The position numbers and the translations under genes are program-made. DNA of 12,417 bases from Spirochaetaceae bacterium (lineage in GTDB: Bacteria > Spirochaetota > Spirochaetia > SZUA-6 > Fen-1364), in contig PLNO01000225.1 in assembly GCA_003141795.1 (NCBI GenBank), positions 1-12,417 of the forward strand, given 5' to 3'. Under the pieces are notes generated by a model. It had not been told where the DNA came from. It did no database searches and saw only the letters and a list, made by a program, of their open reading frames with translations. Shown here piece after piece: positions 1-6,025 of this stretch (position 1 is the first letter of the stretch; each line of letters begins with the position of its first letter).

Positions 1-180
1 TCCCGGTTCCCGGTTGCGTTGGCCCTGGCGTGCGCCGTCGAGCCTCGGCTCCTCATCGACGCGCGGAAAAAGGGGCGGTCCGGGGACATCGACGGCGCCC
101 GCAGAGCCGTCGAAGGAATGCTGGAGGGCTGTTCGGCCTTCCTCCGAGGGATCGAGGGAAAGACACGTGCCGCAGCCTGA
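1..180 (+). CDS. 3' end of an unrecognised gene (partial)
   Basis: Reading frame 1 is open from the first base to a TGA at 178-180 and gives a 59-residue C-terminal tail. The tail looks like real protein: an alpha-helical, charged stretch with ARKKGRSGDIDGARRAVEG in the middle and an Ala-rich end. It has no start codon in the window, so the gene begins upstream. Its last 14 bases overlap the GTG start of the DUF115 gene, which suggests the two are one transcription unit and translationally coupled. I do not recognise the family from this short piece. It could belong to the same cell-surface or motility function as its neighbour, but nothing in the tail proves it. Confidence 0.6.
   Translation, partial: SRFPVALALACAVEPRLLIDARKKGRSGDIDGARRAVEGMLEGCSAFLRGIEGKTRAAA
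154..159 (+). promoter_or_regulatory. Shine-Dalgarno site fixing the GTG start of the DUF115 gene
   Basis: GAGGGA sits 7 bases before GTG 167, inside the end of the upstream reading frame. It supports translation starting at 167, with a 14-base overlap with the previous gene. Confidence 0.55.
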
Positions 181-1846
181 TACGGCACGGCTCCTTGCGG
201 CGAATCTCAGCGCGCTTGCCGACCGTTTTCCGGCACTCGCCTCATCGGTCAGGGCCGCGGCTGCAAGCCCGCACATTGGCCGTGTGCAATCGCGAAGCGG
301 ATCGGCGGTCCCCGCGGCGATGACCCCGGGCGGCGCTCTGCCGCTCCATTCGTTGTACGACGCGCGGAAGGAATCCGAAAGGCTTGCCGAGTCCCATCGT
401 GACGCCGGATGCCTCGTCGTGCTCGGGCTCGGGGCGGGCCATCACGTTTCCGCGCTCCTGCGGAACCCTGGCATGTACGCCGTGCTCGTGGTGGAAGAGG
501 ACGCCGGTACGCTCCGATCCCTCTTCGAGACCGTCGACATGGTGGACATCCTCGCCGACGCGCGGGTCACCCTTACGGCCGGCCATATGGACATCAGGCA
601 TCTGCTCCCCTCCCTCTGGCAGCCGGCGCTCATGGGCAATCTCCGCACGGTCCCGCTCCGTCCCTGGTGCGAGGTCCGCCATGAGTTCTTTTCCCGCGCG
701 AGCGTCCAGGTCCAGGCTGCCGTGGACGCGGCGCGCGCCGATTACAGCGTGCAGGCTCATTTCGGCAAGCGATGGTTTTCCAACATCCTGCTCAACCTCG
801 ACCGCGCCGAAACGGCCGACTCCTCCGTTCCCCTCCTTGACTCCGTTTCCGTAACCGCCGCGGGGCCCTCACTCGAGCGTCATCTCGGCTCGCTCGCGTC
901 GTCAGGGACAGGCGGCGCGTTGATCGCCTCCGACACCTCGCTCCCCGCGCTGCTCCGCTCCGGGGTGCGGCCCGACGTCGTCGTATCCATCGACTGCCAG
1001 GTCTATAGCTACCACCACTTCCTTCAGGGGCTTCCGCGCACGAGCCTGCTTGCCCTGGATCTCTCATCCCCCCCCGCAATCGCGCGACTTTCACGCAACG
1101 TCGTCTTCCTTGCCAGCAGCCATCCCTTCGTCACGTACCTCTGCGCGCATTGGAGGAGATTCCTTCCTGTCGACATGGCGGGGGGCAATGTCACTCACGC
1201 GGCTGTGTCGCTGGCCGACAGGCTGCAGGCGCGGCGCATCACCGTCTACGGCGCCGATTTCTCCTATCCCCGGGGGAAGAGCTACTGTCGGGGGACGTAC
1301 CTGTACGACTTTTTTGCGTACGGACAGAGCAGGACCTCGCCTCTCGAAGCGCAGTTCGCCGCCTTCCTTCGCAGATCCGCAGATACCCGATCCGAGCAGA
1401 GCGGCGGTCATCTCCGCTTCGTGACGGCCTCACTCTCCTCTTACAGCGAGAAGCTCCTCGAGCTCATGAGCGGCGCCCACGCCGAGATTGTTCCCGTCCC
1501 GGGAGAGGGACTCCTCCTGCCGCCGAGTCACGGCTCGGGACAGGCGCTTGCCGATACAGCCCCCTTTCGAGCATCGCCCGCACGATGCGGGTGGAGGCAG
1601 TTTCTGGGGCAGTACGCCGATGAGCTGCGATCCCTCCCCGATTTCAGCACCCTCTCGGGCGTTGCAGGCGCGCGGCGTTCCCCTGAGGAGAAGCACCTCT
1701 GTGCAACGATGCTTCCCGTGGCAGCGCGCATCAGGAAAGAGAATCCGGATATCTCCGACGGCCGTGAGGCGCTTTCACGCGCGCGCGACTGGACCCTCGA
1801 CAGGATTACGCGGACCGTGAGCTCCGAGACCCCGAATCATCCGTAG
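167..1846 (+). CDS. DUF115 / MptE-like (motility-associated factor) protein
   Basis: 559 aa from GTG 167. A GAGGGA site at 154-159 lies 7 bases upstream of this GTG, so the longer in-frame reading from base 14, whose extra 51 residues are low-complexity and overlap the previous gene, is not preferred. Residues about 80-140 form a Rossmann-like domain (VVLGLGAGHHV, then VVEED). The DUF115 domain spans about 225-430, with AAGPSLE (231-237), IASDTSLPALLRSGVRPDVVVSID (253-276), AGGNVTHAA (338-346) and VYGADFSY (360-367). The fold is shared with archaeal 6-hydroxymethylpterin diphosphokinase MptE. Large bacterial members are often called motility accessory factors or flagellin glycosylation proteins, linked to nonulosonic acid transfer. 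Pterin kinase activity should not be assumed. No signal peptide is seen, so it is probably cytoplasmic. Its 3' end overlaps the minus-strand Memo gene by 10 bases. Confidence 0.8.
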   Translation: MPQPDTARLLAANLSALADRFPALASSVRAAAASPHIGRVQSRSGSAVPAAMTPGGALPLHSLYDARKESERLAESHRDAGCLVVLGLGAGHHVSALLRNPGMYAVLVVEEDAGTLRSLFETVDMVDILADARVTLTAGHMDIRHLLPSLWQPALMGNLRTVPLRPWCEVRHEFFSRASVQVQAAVDAARADYSVQAHFGKRWFSNILLNLDRAETADSSVPLLDSVSVTAAGPSLERHLGSLASSGTGGALIASDTSLPALLRSGVRPDVVVSIDCQVYSYHHFLQGLPRTSLLALDLSSPPAIARLSRNVVFLASSHPFVTYLCAHWRRFLPVDMAGGNVTHAAVSLADRLQARRITVYGADFSYPRGKSYCRGTYLYDFFAYGQSRTSPLEAQFAAFLRRSADTRSEQSGGHLRFVTASLSSYSEKLLELMSGAHAEIVPVPGEGLLLPPSHGSGQALADTAPFRASPARCGWRQFLGQYADELRSLPDFSTLSGVAGARRSPEEKHLCATMLPVAARIRKENPDISDGREALSRARDWTLDRITRTVSSETPNHP

Positions 1847-2667
1847 AGCACGCCCGCGTACCCGACGAATGACTCCGCCGGGAGCACGTCGTAGCTCGTC
1901 CTGTAGTCGATAAGAGTCCCCTCGGTGATCCCTCGCGCGCGCGCGAAACCGATTGCGGCAAGCGCTCCCCCCGCCGAGCATGCCGAACGCTCGCGGAGCG
2001 CCCTGTCCAGGGCGGCCGGAGCGTCCAATGCGAGCAGGGATTCGATGAACCGGCGGTCGTTCACCTCTTTCACCCAACGCACGGCCTCCTCCCCTCCGCC
2101 CATGGGGGAGAAGTCGTAGTTGCTGCCGTAATGTGTCAGGTCTGTCGAGCCGATGACCGCGACGTTTCTTCCCAGTCGAAGCGCAGCCCCGGCAATCACC
2201 TCCCCGAGGTGTTCCGACACCGTCGAGGGAGGGGCGCGCATCCCCAGGACGCGTACCGACGGCATGAGTGCGTGTATGAGGGGAAGCTGGATTTCCACCG
2301 TATTGTCCGCATGCCGGTCCTCGACGAGGTCCACGCCTTGACGGATCTCTTCGAGAAGCTCAGCGTCCGCTGAAAGCTGCCCGAACGGGGTTTCGTAGGC
2401 ATCCTCGAAAGCGCACACTATTTGGTCAGTCCGACCGAGATGACCGCCGATAATGACGATAGTATCCATGTCGCGAGAGATGCAGGAAAGAACGTCCATG
2501 GCGACGCTGCCGGAATACTCCCACCCCGCGTGGGGGACCACCCCTGCCACGCCTTCATGGCGTACACGTTCGGGAAGGGACTTCCCCAGCCTCTCGATTG
2601 CCTGCCGGGCTTTCTCCGGCGTGCCCGGGTACCAGCCCGGAGGCAGTCGCCGTGCGCGAACACGCAT
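1837..2667 (-). CDS. amrB: Memo-family protein (AmmeMemoRadiSam system protein B)
   Basis: 276 aa from ATG 2667, chosen over ATG 2685 because GGAGG lies 5 bases before it (plus-strand CCTCC at 2673-2677). Family marks in order: VPHAGWEYSGSVA (44-56), GGHLGRTDQ (74-82), DNTVEIQLP (121-129), VIGSTDLTHYG (171-181) and SACSAGG (228-234). His46, His76 and Cys230 match the His-His-Cys metal site described for human MEMO1. Members resemble non-haem iron dioxygenases such as LigB. Bacterial AmrB usually accompanies an AMMECR1-like protein (A) and a radical SAM protein, but neither is in this window, so the biochemical role stays open. The block that usually reads close to EHSxExQLP is DNTVEIQLP here, a mild divergence. 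No signal peptide is visible. Its TGA lies inside the end of the convergent DUF115 gene. Confidence 0.85.
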   Translation of the reverse strand: MRVRARRLPPGWYPGTPEKARQAIERLGKSLPERVRHEGVAGVVPHAGWEYSGSVAMDVLSCISRDMDTIVIIGGHLGRTDQIVCAFEDAYETPFGQLSADAELLEEIRQGVDLVEDRHADNTVEIQLPLIHALMPSVRVLGMRAPPSTVSEHLGEVIAGAALRLGRNVAVIGSTDLTHYGSNYDFSPMGGGEEAVRWVKEVNDRRFIESLLALDAPAALDRALRERSACSAGGALAAIGFARARGITEGTLIDYRTSYDVLPAESFVGYAGVLYG

Positions 2668-2762
2668 GGGCACCTCCGATATCATGGAAGCGATTCACCC
2701 CTTCCCCGTCTCCCAACGGGAGGGAAAGCTCATTATACTCCACAGAGATGCGGGAGAGCAGC
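2668..2762. promoter_or_regulatory. Divergent intergenic region with possible promoter for the GGDEF-like gene
   Basis: These 95 bases separate two divergent starts. TATACT at 2734-2739 is a good -10 box for the plus-strand gene and would give a leader of about 15 bases, followed by GGGAGAG at 2752-2758. No convincing -35 box is present at 16-18 bases upstream, so the call is weak. The Memo Shine-Dalgarno site lies at 2673-2677. I could not pick a minus-strand promoter. Confidence 0.3.
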
Positions 2763-3947
2763 ATGGATAAACGGTTTTCGTGGATCTTCCTCCTTGTCAG
2801 CGGCGCATTTTTCGTCTTCATCGTCGGTCTCACCGGCTATCGCATCGAGGACGCCCGCAAGCACAACATCGTCGCGGCCCACGAGCAGGCCGCGTCGCTG
2901 GCCGCGAAGGCGGAGTCGCTCCGCGACACCTCCGGCGGGTTCCAGTCCCCGCAGTTCCGTAAGAACATGCGCGACGTGTTCGACGCCGAGCAGCGGCTCC
3001 TCCTCATCGCCATCCATTCCCCCGAGGACGGCATCCTCTACGTCGCGTCGCGCGGCCGCGGGATGATCAAGGAGCCCTCGGTCATCACGCCGGACTGGAG
3101 GGGCACCCCGTCCTACCAGCTCAGCCGGGGCTACGACACGCAGGTCACGCGGTTCCTGGAGTCCGACGGATCGCAGAAGAGGATGGACGCGGTTTTCGTC
3201 GTTATGGGAAGGCAGGACCTGTACCCCGTCGTGCGCGACGACCTGTTCCTCTTTCTGGCATTCCTCCTGGTGTGCGGCGTGCTGATCCTCATCGTCATGA
3301 CGGTGCAGCAGGACCAGGCACAGGCGCCGTCCGCGCGCGTCGTGCCAGCGTCTCCCGCCGCCGAGGCACCCAGGACCGCTTCCCCGGTCACTGCGGCCTC
3401 CGCAGCGGCTCGTCCAGCGGATGAGCCCTCGCAGGGTGTGCGGCCCCTCCAGTCACCGCGCACGGGTCTTGTATGGGCGGAATACCTCGAGCCTCGCATG
3501 AAGGCAGAGCTCGAACGCGCAGCCTCCTCCGATCAGGACATCGCCCTCGCACGGCTCCGCATCGACGAGCCGTATGCGGATGCACGCCTCCCCCTCGTCC
3601 ACGCGGAGGTAGCGCGGCTTCTCAAGGCGAGCTTTCCCCTGCACGATCTTCTCTTCGAAGCGGGCGACGATTCCTACGCTCTGCTCCTTCCCGACACTGA
3701 TCTTGATGCCGCTGTGCGCGCGGTGGAAGACCTGCGCAAGAAGGTCGCCTCGGGGATCATCGAGGGGAAGAGCCGAACCCTCTCCGCAGGCGTGAGCTCG
3801 CGCGGGGGTCGGTTGATCGACGAGACTGTCATGCGCGAAGAGGCGGAAGTGGCGGTTGCCAAGGCATCGCGGGAAGGCGGGAACCAGGTGATCGGGTTCC
3901 GCGCCGATCCTGCCCGTTTCAGGGACAGCCTCGCGTCACCCGCATGA
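2763..3947 (+). CDS. Two-pass membrane protein with degenerate GGDEF domain
   Basis: 394 aa from ATG 2763, preceded by GGGAGAG. Transmembrane segment 1 is about 6-25. An extracytoplasmic sensor-like region of about 130 residues follows (26-158). Transmembrane segment 2 is about 161-181. A linker rich in Ala, Pro and Ser covers 185-232. The C-terminal domain (about 235-382) follows the GGDEF fold: EAGDDSYALLLPDTDLDAA (299-317) stands where RYGGDEFxxLLPxTxxxxA is usual, then TLSAGVSS (339-346) and AKASREGGNQVIGF (366-379). The catalytic GGDEF is AGDDS, the inhibitory RxxD site reads PLHD, and the metal and substrate motif at the domain start is absent. Diguanylate cyclase activity is therefore unlikely; a regulatory or partner-binding role is more plausible. 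The upstream in-frame extension to 2598 crosses the divergent Memo start and is rejected. Confidence 0.75.
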   Translation: MDKRFSWIFLLVSGAFFVFIVGLTGYRIEDARKHNIVAAHEQAASLAAKAESLRDTSGGFQSPQFRKNMRDVFDAEQRLLLIAIHSPEDGILYVASRGRGMIKEPSVITPDWRGTPSYQLSRGYDTQVTRFLESDGSQKRMDAVFVVMGRQDLYPVVRDDLFLFLAFLLVCGVLILIVMTVQQDQAQAPSARVVPASPAAEAPRTASPVTAASAAARPADEPSQGVRPLQSPRTGLVWAEYLEPRMKAELERAASSDQDIALARLRIDEPYADARLPLVHAEVARLLKASFPLHDLLFEAGDDSYALLLPDTDLDAAVRAVEDLRKKVASGIIEGKSRTLSAGVSSRGGRLIDETVMREEAEVAVAKASREGGNQVIGFRADPARFRDSLASPA

Positions 3948-3996
3948 AAAAGGCCTTACGAACCGTTTCACGTCCAGCGTGGCGGTTCGTAAGGCC
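3947..3996. terminator. Terminator shared by GGDEF-like gene and panB
   Basis: A perfect 14-bp inverted repeat, GGCCTTACGAACCG (3952-3965) with CGGTTCGTAAGGCC (3983-3996), encloses an inner CACG/CGTG stem and a 5-base loop. Five A residues (3947-3951) precede it, starting with the last base of the TGA stop of the plus-strand gene. Read on the minus strand they form a T tract directly after the stem, so this is a good rho-independent terminator for panB. The plus-strand side (AGAATCTTCTCT) is a weak T tract, so it may work both ways. Confidence 0.85.
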
Positions 3997-4042
3997 AGAA
4001 TCTTCTCTGCTCAAAAACCGGCCTGTTAGAGCTCCAGTTCTC

Positions 4043-4897
4043 TCAGAGCTTTAGCTCCTTCTTCAGCTCGGCCAGGGCGTCGTCCTTCATCGTGAAGGTA
4101 TGCTCGTCCGCGGGGAACTTCTTGTTCTGCACGTCGCCGATGAAAGCCTTCACGGCCTGGAGCTGCACGGAGTACACGTCCGCGTAGACCTTCACGAACT
4201 TCGGGGTGAACCTCTTGAACATGCCCACCATGTCGTGCAGCACGAGGACCTGGCCGTCGCAGTCCAGTCCGCCGCCGATCCCGATGGTGGGGATATGGAG
4301 CTTCTGCGTGATCAGCCCTGCGAGCTGACGGGGAATCGCCTCGAGGACGATTGCAAAAGCGCCTGCCGCCTCGATGGCCAGAGCGTCATCCACGACCTTC
4401 TTGGCCTGGTCGATCGACTTCCCCTGGACCTTGAAACCGCCCAGCATGTTCGCCGTCTGCGGGGTGAGCCCGATGTGTCCGAACACGGGGATGCCCGCCT
4501 TCGCGATTGCCGCCGCGACAGGGGCCATCTCCTGGCCGCCTTCCAGCTTCACGGAGTCGCAGCCGCCGTCCTTGTAGAGGATGCCCGCGTTCGTCACGCC
4601 CTGCTCGACGGAGATGTTGTAGGACATGAAGGGAAGGTCCCCGACCACGTGGGCGCGCTTGACCGCCCGCATGACTGCCTTGGTGTGGTTCAGCATCTCG
4701 TCCATGGTCACCGGCACGGTGTCCTTGTAGCCCAGCTCGACCATCCCGAGGCTGTCCCCGACGAGGATGATGTCGATGCCCGCTTCGTCGACGACCTGCC
4801 CCTGGGGGAAGGAATAGGCGGTGATCATGGAGATCTTCTTGCCCTCCTTCTTCATCGCCGCAAGGTCGGTGATCATGATCTTCTTGATGTCGCTCAT
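4043..4897 (-). CDS. panB: 3-methyl-2-oxobutanoate hydroxymethyltransferase (PanB)
   Basis: 284 aa from ATG 4897, with AGGAGGAG upstream at good spacing. PanB transfers a hydroxymethyl group from 5,10-methylenetetrahydrofolate to 2-oxoisovalerate to make ketopantoate, the first committed step to pantothenate and CoA, in the cytoplasm. The sequence is full length: ITAYSF (25-30), VGDSLGMV (46-53), HTKAVMRAVKRA (71-82), GDLPFMSY (86-93), VKLEGG (116-121), GHIGLTPQ (140-147), VLEAIP (184-189) and IPTIGIGGG (202-210) followed by DCDGQVLV. Asp48, Asp87 and Glu119 correspond to the Mg ligands, and Glu186 to the catalytic acid of the E. coli enzyme. The usual IGIGAG is IGIGGG. The C-terminus runs about 20 residues beyond E. 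coli PanB and is Lys-rich. The gene stands alone between a terminator and a divergent promoter region. panE lies about 7 kb away on the same strand. Confidence 0.95.
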   Translation of the reverse strand: MSDIKKIMITDLAAMKKEGKKISMITAYSFPQGQVVDEAGIDIILVGDSLGMVELGYKDTVPVTMDEMLNHTKAVMRAVKRAHVVGDLPFMSYNISVEQGVTNAGILYKDGGCDSVKLEGGQEMAPVAAAIAKAGIPVFGHIGLTPQTANMLGGFKVQGKSIDQAKKVVDDALAIEAAGAFAIVLEAIPRQLAGLITQKLHIPTIGIGGGLDCDGQVLVLHDMVGMFKRFTPKFVKVYADVYSVQLQAVKAFIGDVQNKKFPADEHTFTMKDDALAELKKELKL

Positions 4898-4929
4898 GGT
4901 GTTGTACTCCTCCTGAGATGTGTGAGACC

Positions 4930-4958
4930 ACTTTACACCATCACGCCTCCGCGCACAA
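4930..4958 (-). promoter_or_regulatory. Possible panB promoter
   Basis: On the minus strand TTGTGC, a 17-base spacer and TAAAGT would give a leader of roughly 25 bases before the panB start, with its Shine-Dalgarno site inside. Both boxes deviate from consensus, so this is only the best candidate in the divergent region. Confidence 0.3.
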
Positions 4959-4967
4959 TACTTTTGG

Positions 4968-4996
4968 TTGACAAACCGGAGGCCGGGCACTACGGT
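4968..4996 (+). promoter_or_regulatory. Sigma-70-type promoter of the P1 amidohydrolase gene
   Basis: A perfect TTGACA (4968-4973) is followed after exactly 17 bases by TACGGT (4991-4996). A leader of about 15 bases leads to AAGGAG (5005-5010), 8 bases before the ATG at 5019. The -10 box is imperfect. This fits a short leader with no room for a riboswitch. Confidence 0.55.
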
Positions 4997-5018
4997 GGGG
5001 CCTCAAGGAGACTGCATC

Positions 5019-5981
5019 ATGACGAACACCATCACTGACGTTCCCGGCATCCTCGTCGGTCATGCCCAGGATGAAAAGGCCGGCACCGGCTGCAGCGTCG
5101 TCCTCGCGGAAAGCGGGGCCATTGCCGGGGTCGACGTGCGCGGCGGCGCGCCGGGCACTCGAGAAACCGACTGCCTGGATCCGAGCAATTTCGTCCAGAC
5201 CGTTCATGCCATCTACCTCGGCGGAGGCAGCGCCTACGGGCTGGACGGCGCCACCGGCGTCATGCGGTACCTCGAAGAGCGCCAGGTGGGGCTTGACGTC
5301 GGCGTCTGTCGAGTTCCCATCGTTCCCGGGGCGGTCATCTTCGACCTTCCCGTCGGGGACTGCAAGGTGAGGCCGGACGCGGCGCTGGGGTACGCAGCCT
5401 GCAAAGCCGCTCGGGCCGAGGTGCCCCAGGGCAATGTCGGAGCGGGTACCGGAGCGTCGGTCGGAAAGGCGGCGGGGCTCAGCCGGATGATGAAGGGCGG
5501 TCTCGGCACCGCCAGTATCCGCGTCGGGGACCTCATCGTCGGGGCCATCGTCGCGGTGAACTGCTACGGAGACGTCATCGACGTCGACACGGGGAAGATC
5601 CTCGCGGGTACACTCACCGCCTCACGCGACGCGTTCGCCGACACCCGTGCAATGATGAGGGCCAGTCCCGCGGGTACCGACCCGTTCGCCTCCAACACGA
5701 CGATCGGCGTCATCGCCACCAACGCGCGTTTCACCAAGCCGCAGGCGCGGCGCATCGCCATCATGGCGCACGACGGGATGGCGCGGGCGATCAATCCCAT
5801 CCATACCATGTACGATGGGGACACGATCTTCTGCCTGGCCACGGGCGGCGTGGATGCCGATGTCACCATTGCCGGCGCCCTTGCCGCGGAAGTCATGGCG
5901 CAGGCCATCGCGAACGGGGTGAGAAACGCGCGTTCCGCATACGGGCTTCCCTGCCACGCCGATATCGGCGGACGGGCATAG
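5019..5981 (+). CDS. P1/S58-family (DmpA/NylC-like) self-processing amidohydrolase
   Basis: 320 aa from ATG 5019, with AAGGAG 8 bases upstream. The family hydrolyses amide bonds next to a free amino group (L-aminopeptidase/D-esterase DmpA, beta-aminopeptidase BapA, 6-aminohexanoate-oligomer hydrolase NylC). Members mature by cutting themselves so that the new N-terminal residue is the nucleophile. Family marks: ITDVPGILVGHA (5-16), DVRGGAPGTRETD (39-51), YLGGGSAYGLDGATGVMRYLEE (66-87), GNVGAGTGASVGKAAG (138-153), AVNCYGDVID (179-188), FASNTTIGVIATNARFTK (223-240) and IHTMYDGDTIF (261-271). Cleavage is predicted between Asn226 and Thr227. Thr227, Asp266, Asp268, Lys150 and Asn181 line up with the reported NylC catalytic set. 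There is no signal peptide, so it should act in the cytoplasm on imported substrates. The substrate is unknown. It is transcribed alone, away from panB. Confidence 0.88.
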   Translation: MTNTITDVPGILVGHAQDEKAGTGCSVVLAESGAIAGVDVRGGAPGTRETDCLDPSNFVQTVHAIYLGGGSAYGLDGATGVMRYLEERQVGLDVGVCRVPIVPGAVIFDLPVGDCKVRPDAALGYAACKAARAEVPQGNVGAGTGASVGKAAGLSRMMKGGLGTASIRVGDLIVGAIVAVNCYGDVIDVDTGKILAGTLTASRDAFADTRAMMRASPAGTDPFASNTTIGVIATNARFTKPQARRIAIMAHDGMARAINPIHTMYDGDTIFCLATGGVDADVTIAGALAAEVMAQAIANGVRNARSAYGLPCHADIGGRA

Positions 5982-6008
5982 AAAAAGGGCGCCCCGGAGG
6001 GCGCCCTT
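5982..6008. terminator. Terminator shared by P1 gene and the liv operon
   Basis: AAGGGCGCCC (5985-5994) pairs with GGGCGCCCTT (5999-6008) around a 4-base loop. A run of five A residues (5982-5986), directly after the TAG of the plus-strand gene, overlaps the outer stem. On the minus strand it becomes a T5 tract, a strong rho-independent terminator just after livK. On the plus strand CTTCGTTTCCTC is a weaker tract, so it is probably bidirectional. Confidence 0.88.
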
Positions 6009-6025
6009 CGTTTCCTCAGACGGAA

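Noticed and set aside
14..166. 51-residue N-terminal extension of the DUF115 protein.
   Set aside because: It lies over the coding tail of the upstream gene, is compositionally poor, and a good Shine-Dalgarno site precedes GTG 167.
2701..2726. Possible hairpin around TCCCAACGGGA before the GGDEF-like gene.
   Set aside because: The stem is only about four uninterrupted base pairs, which is not distinguishable from chance in GC-rich DNA.
2598..2762. 55-residue extension of the GGDEF-like protein.
   Set aside because: It overlaps the start of the divergent Memo gene, and ATG 2763 has a Shine-Dalgarno site directly before a typical membrane-anchor N-terminus.
4898..5018. Riboswitch or other leader RNA between panB and the P1 gene.
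   Set aside because: The candidate promoters leave leaders of only about 15-25 bases, too short for a known riboswitch, and no strong internal hairpin is seen.
4100..5038. Plus-strand open frame of 312 codons opposite panB.
   Set aside because: panB has all family motifs on the minus strand; the antisense product is low-complexity His/Asp/Val-rich and runs across the P1 promoter and start.
5019..5981. Calling the P1 enzyme a nylon-degrading hydrolase.
   Set aside because: Only the cleavage site and catalytic spacing match NylC; many P1 members share them and the substrate cannot be inferred.
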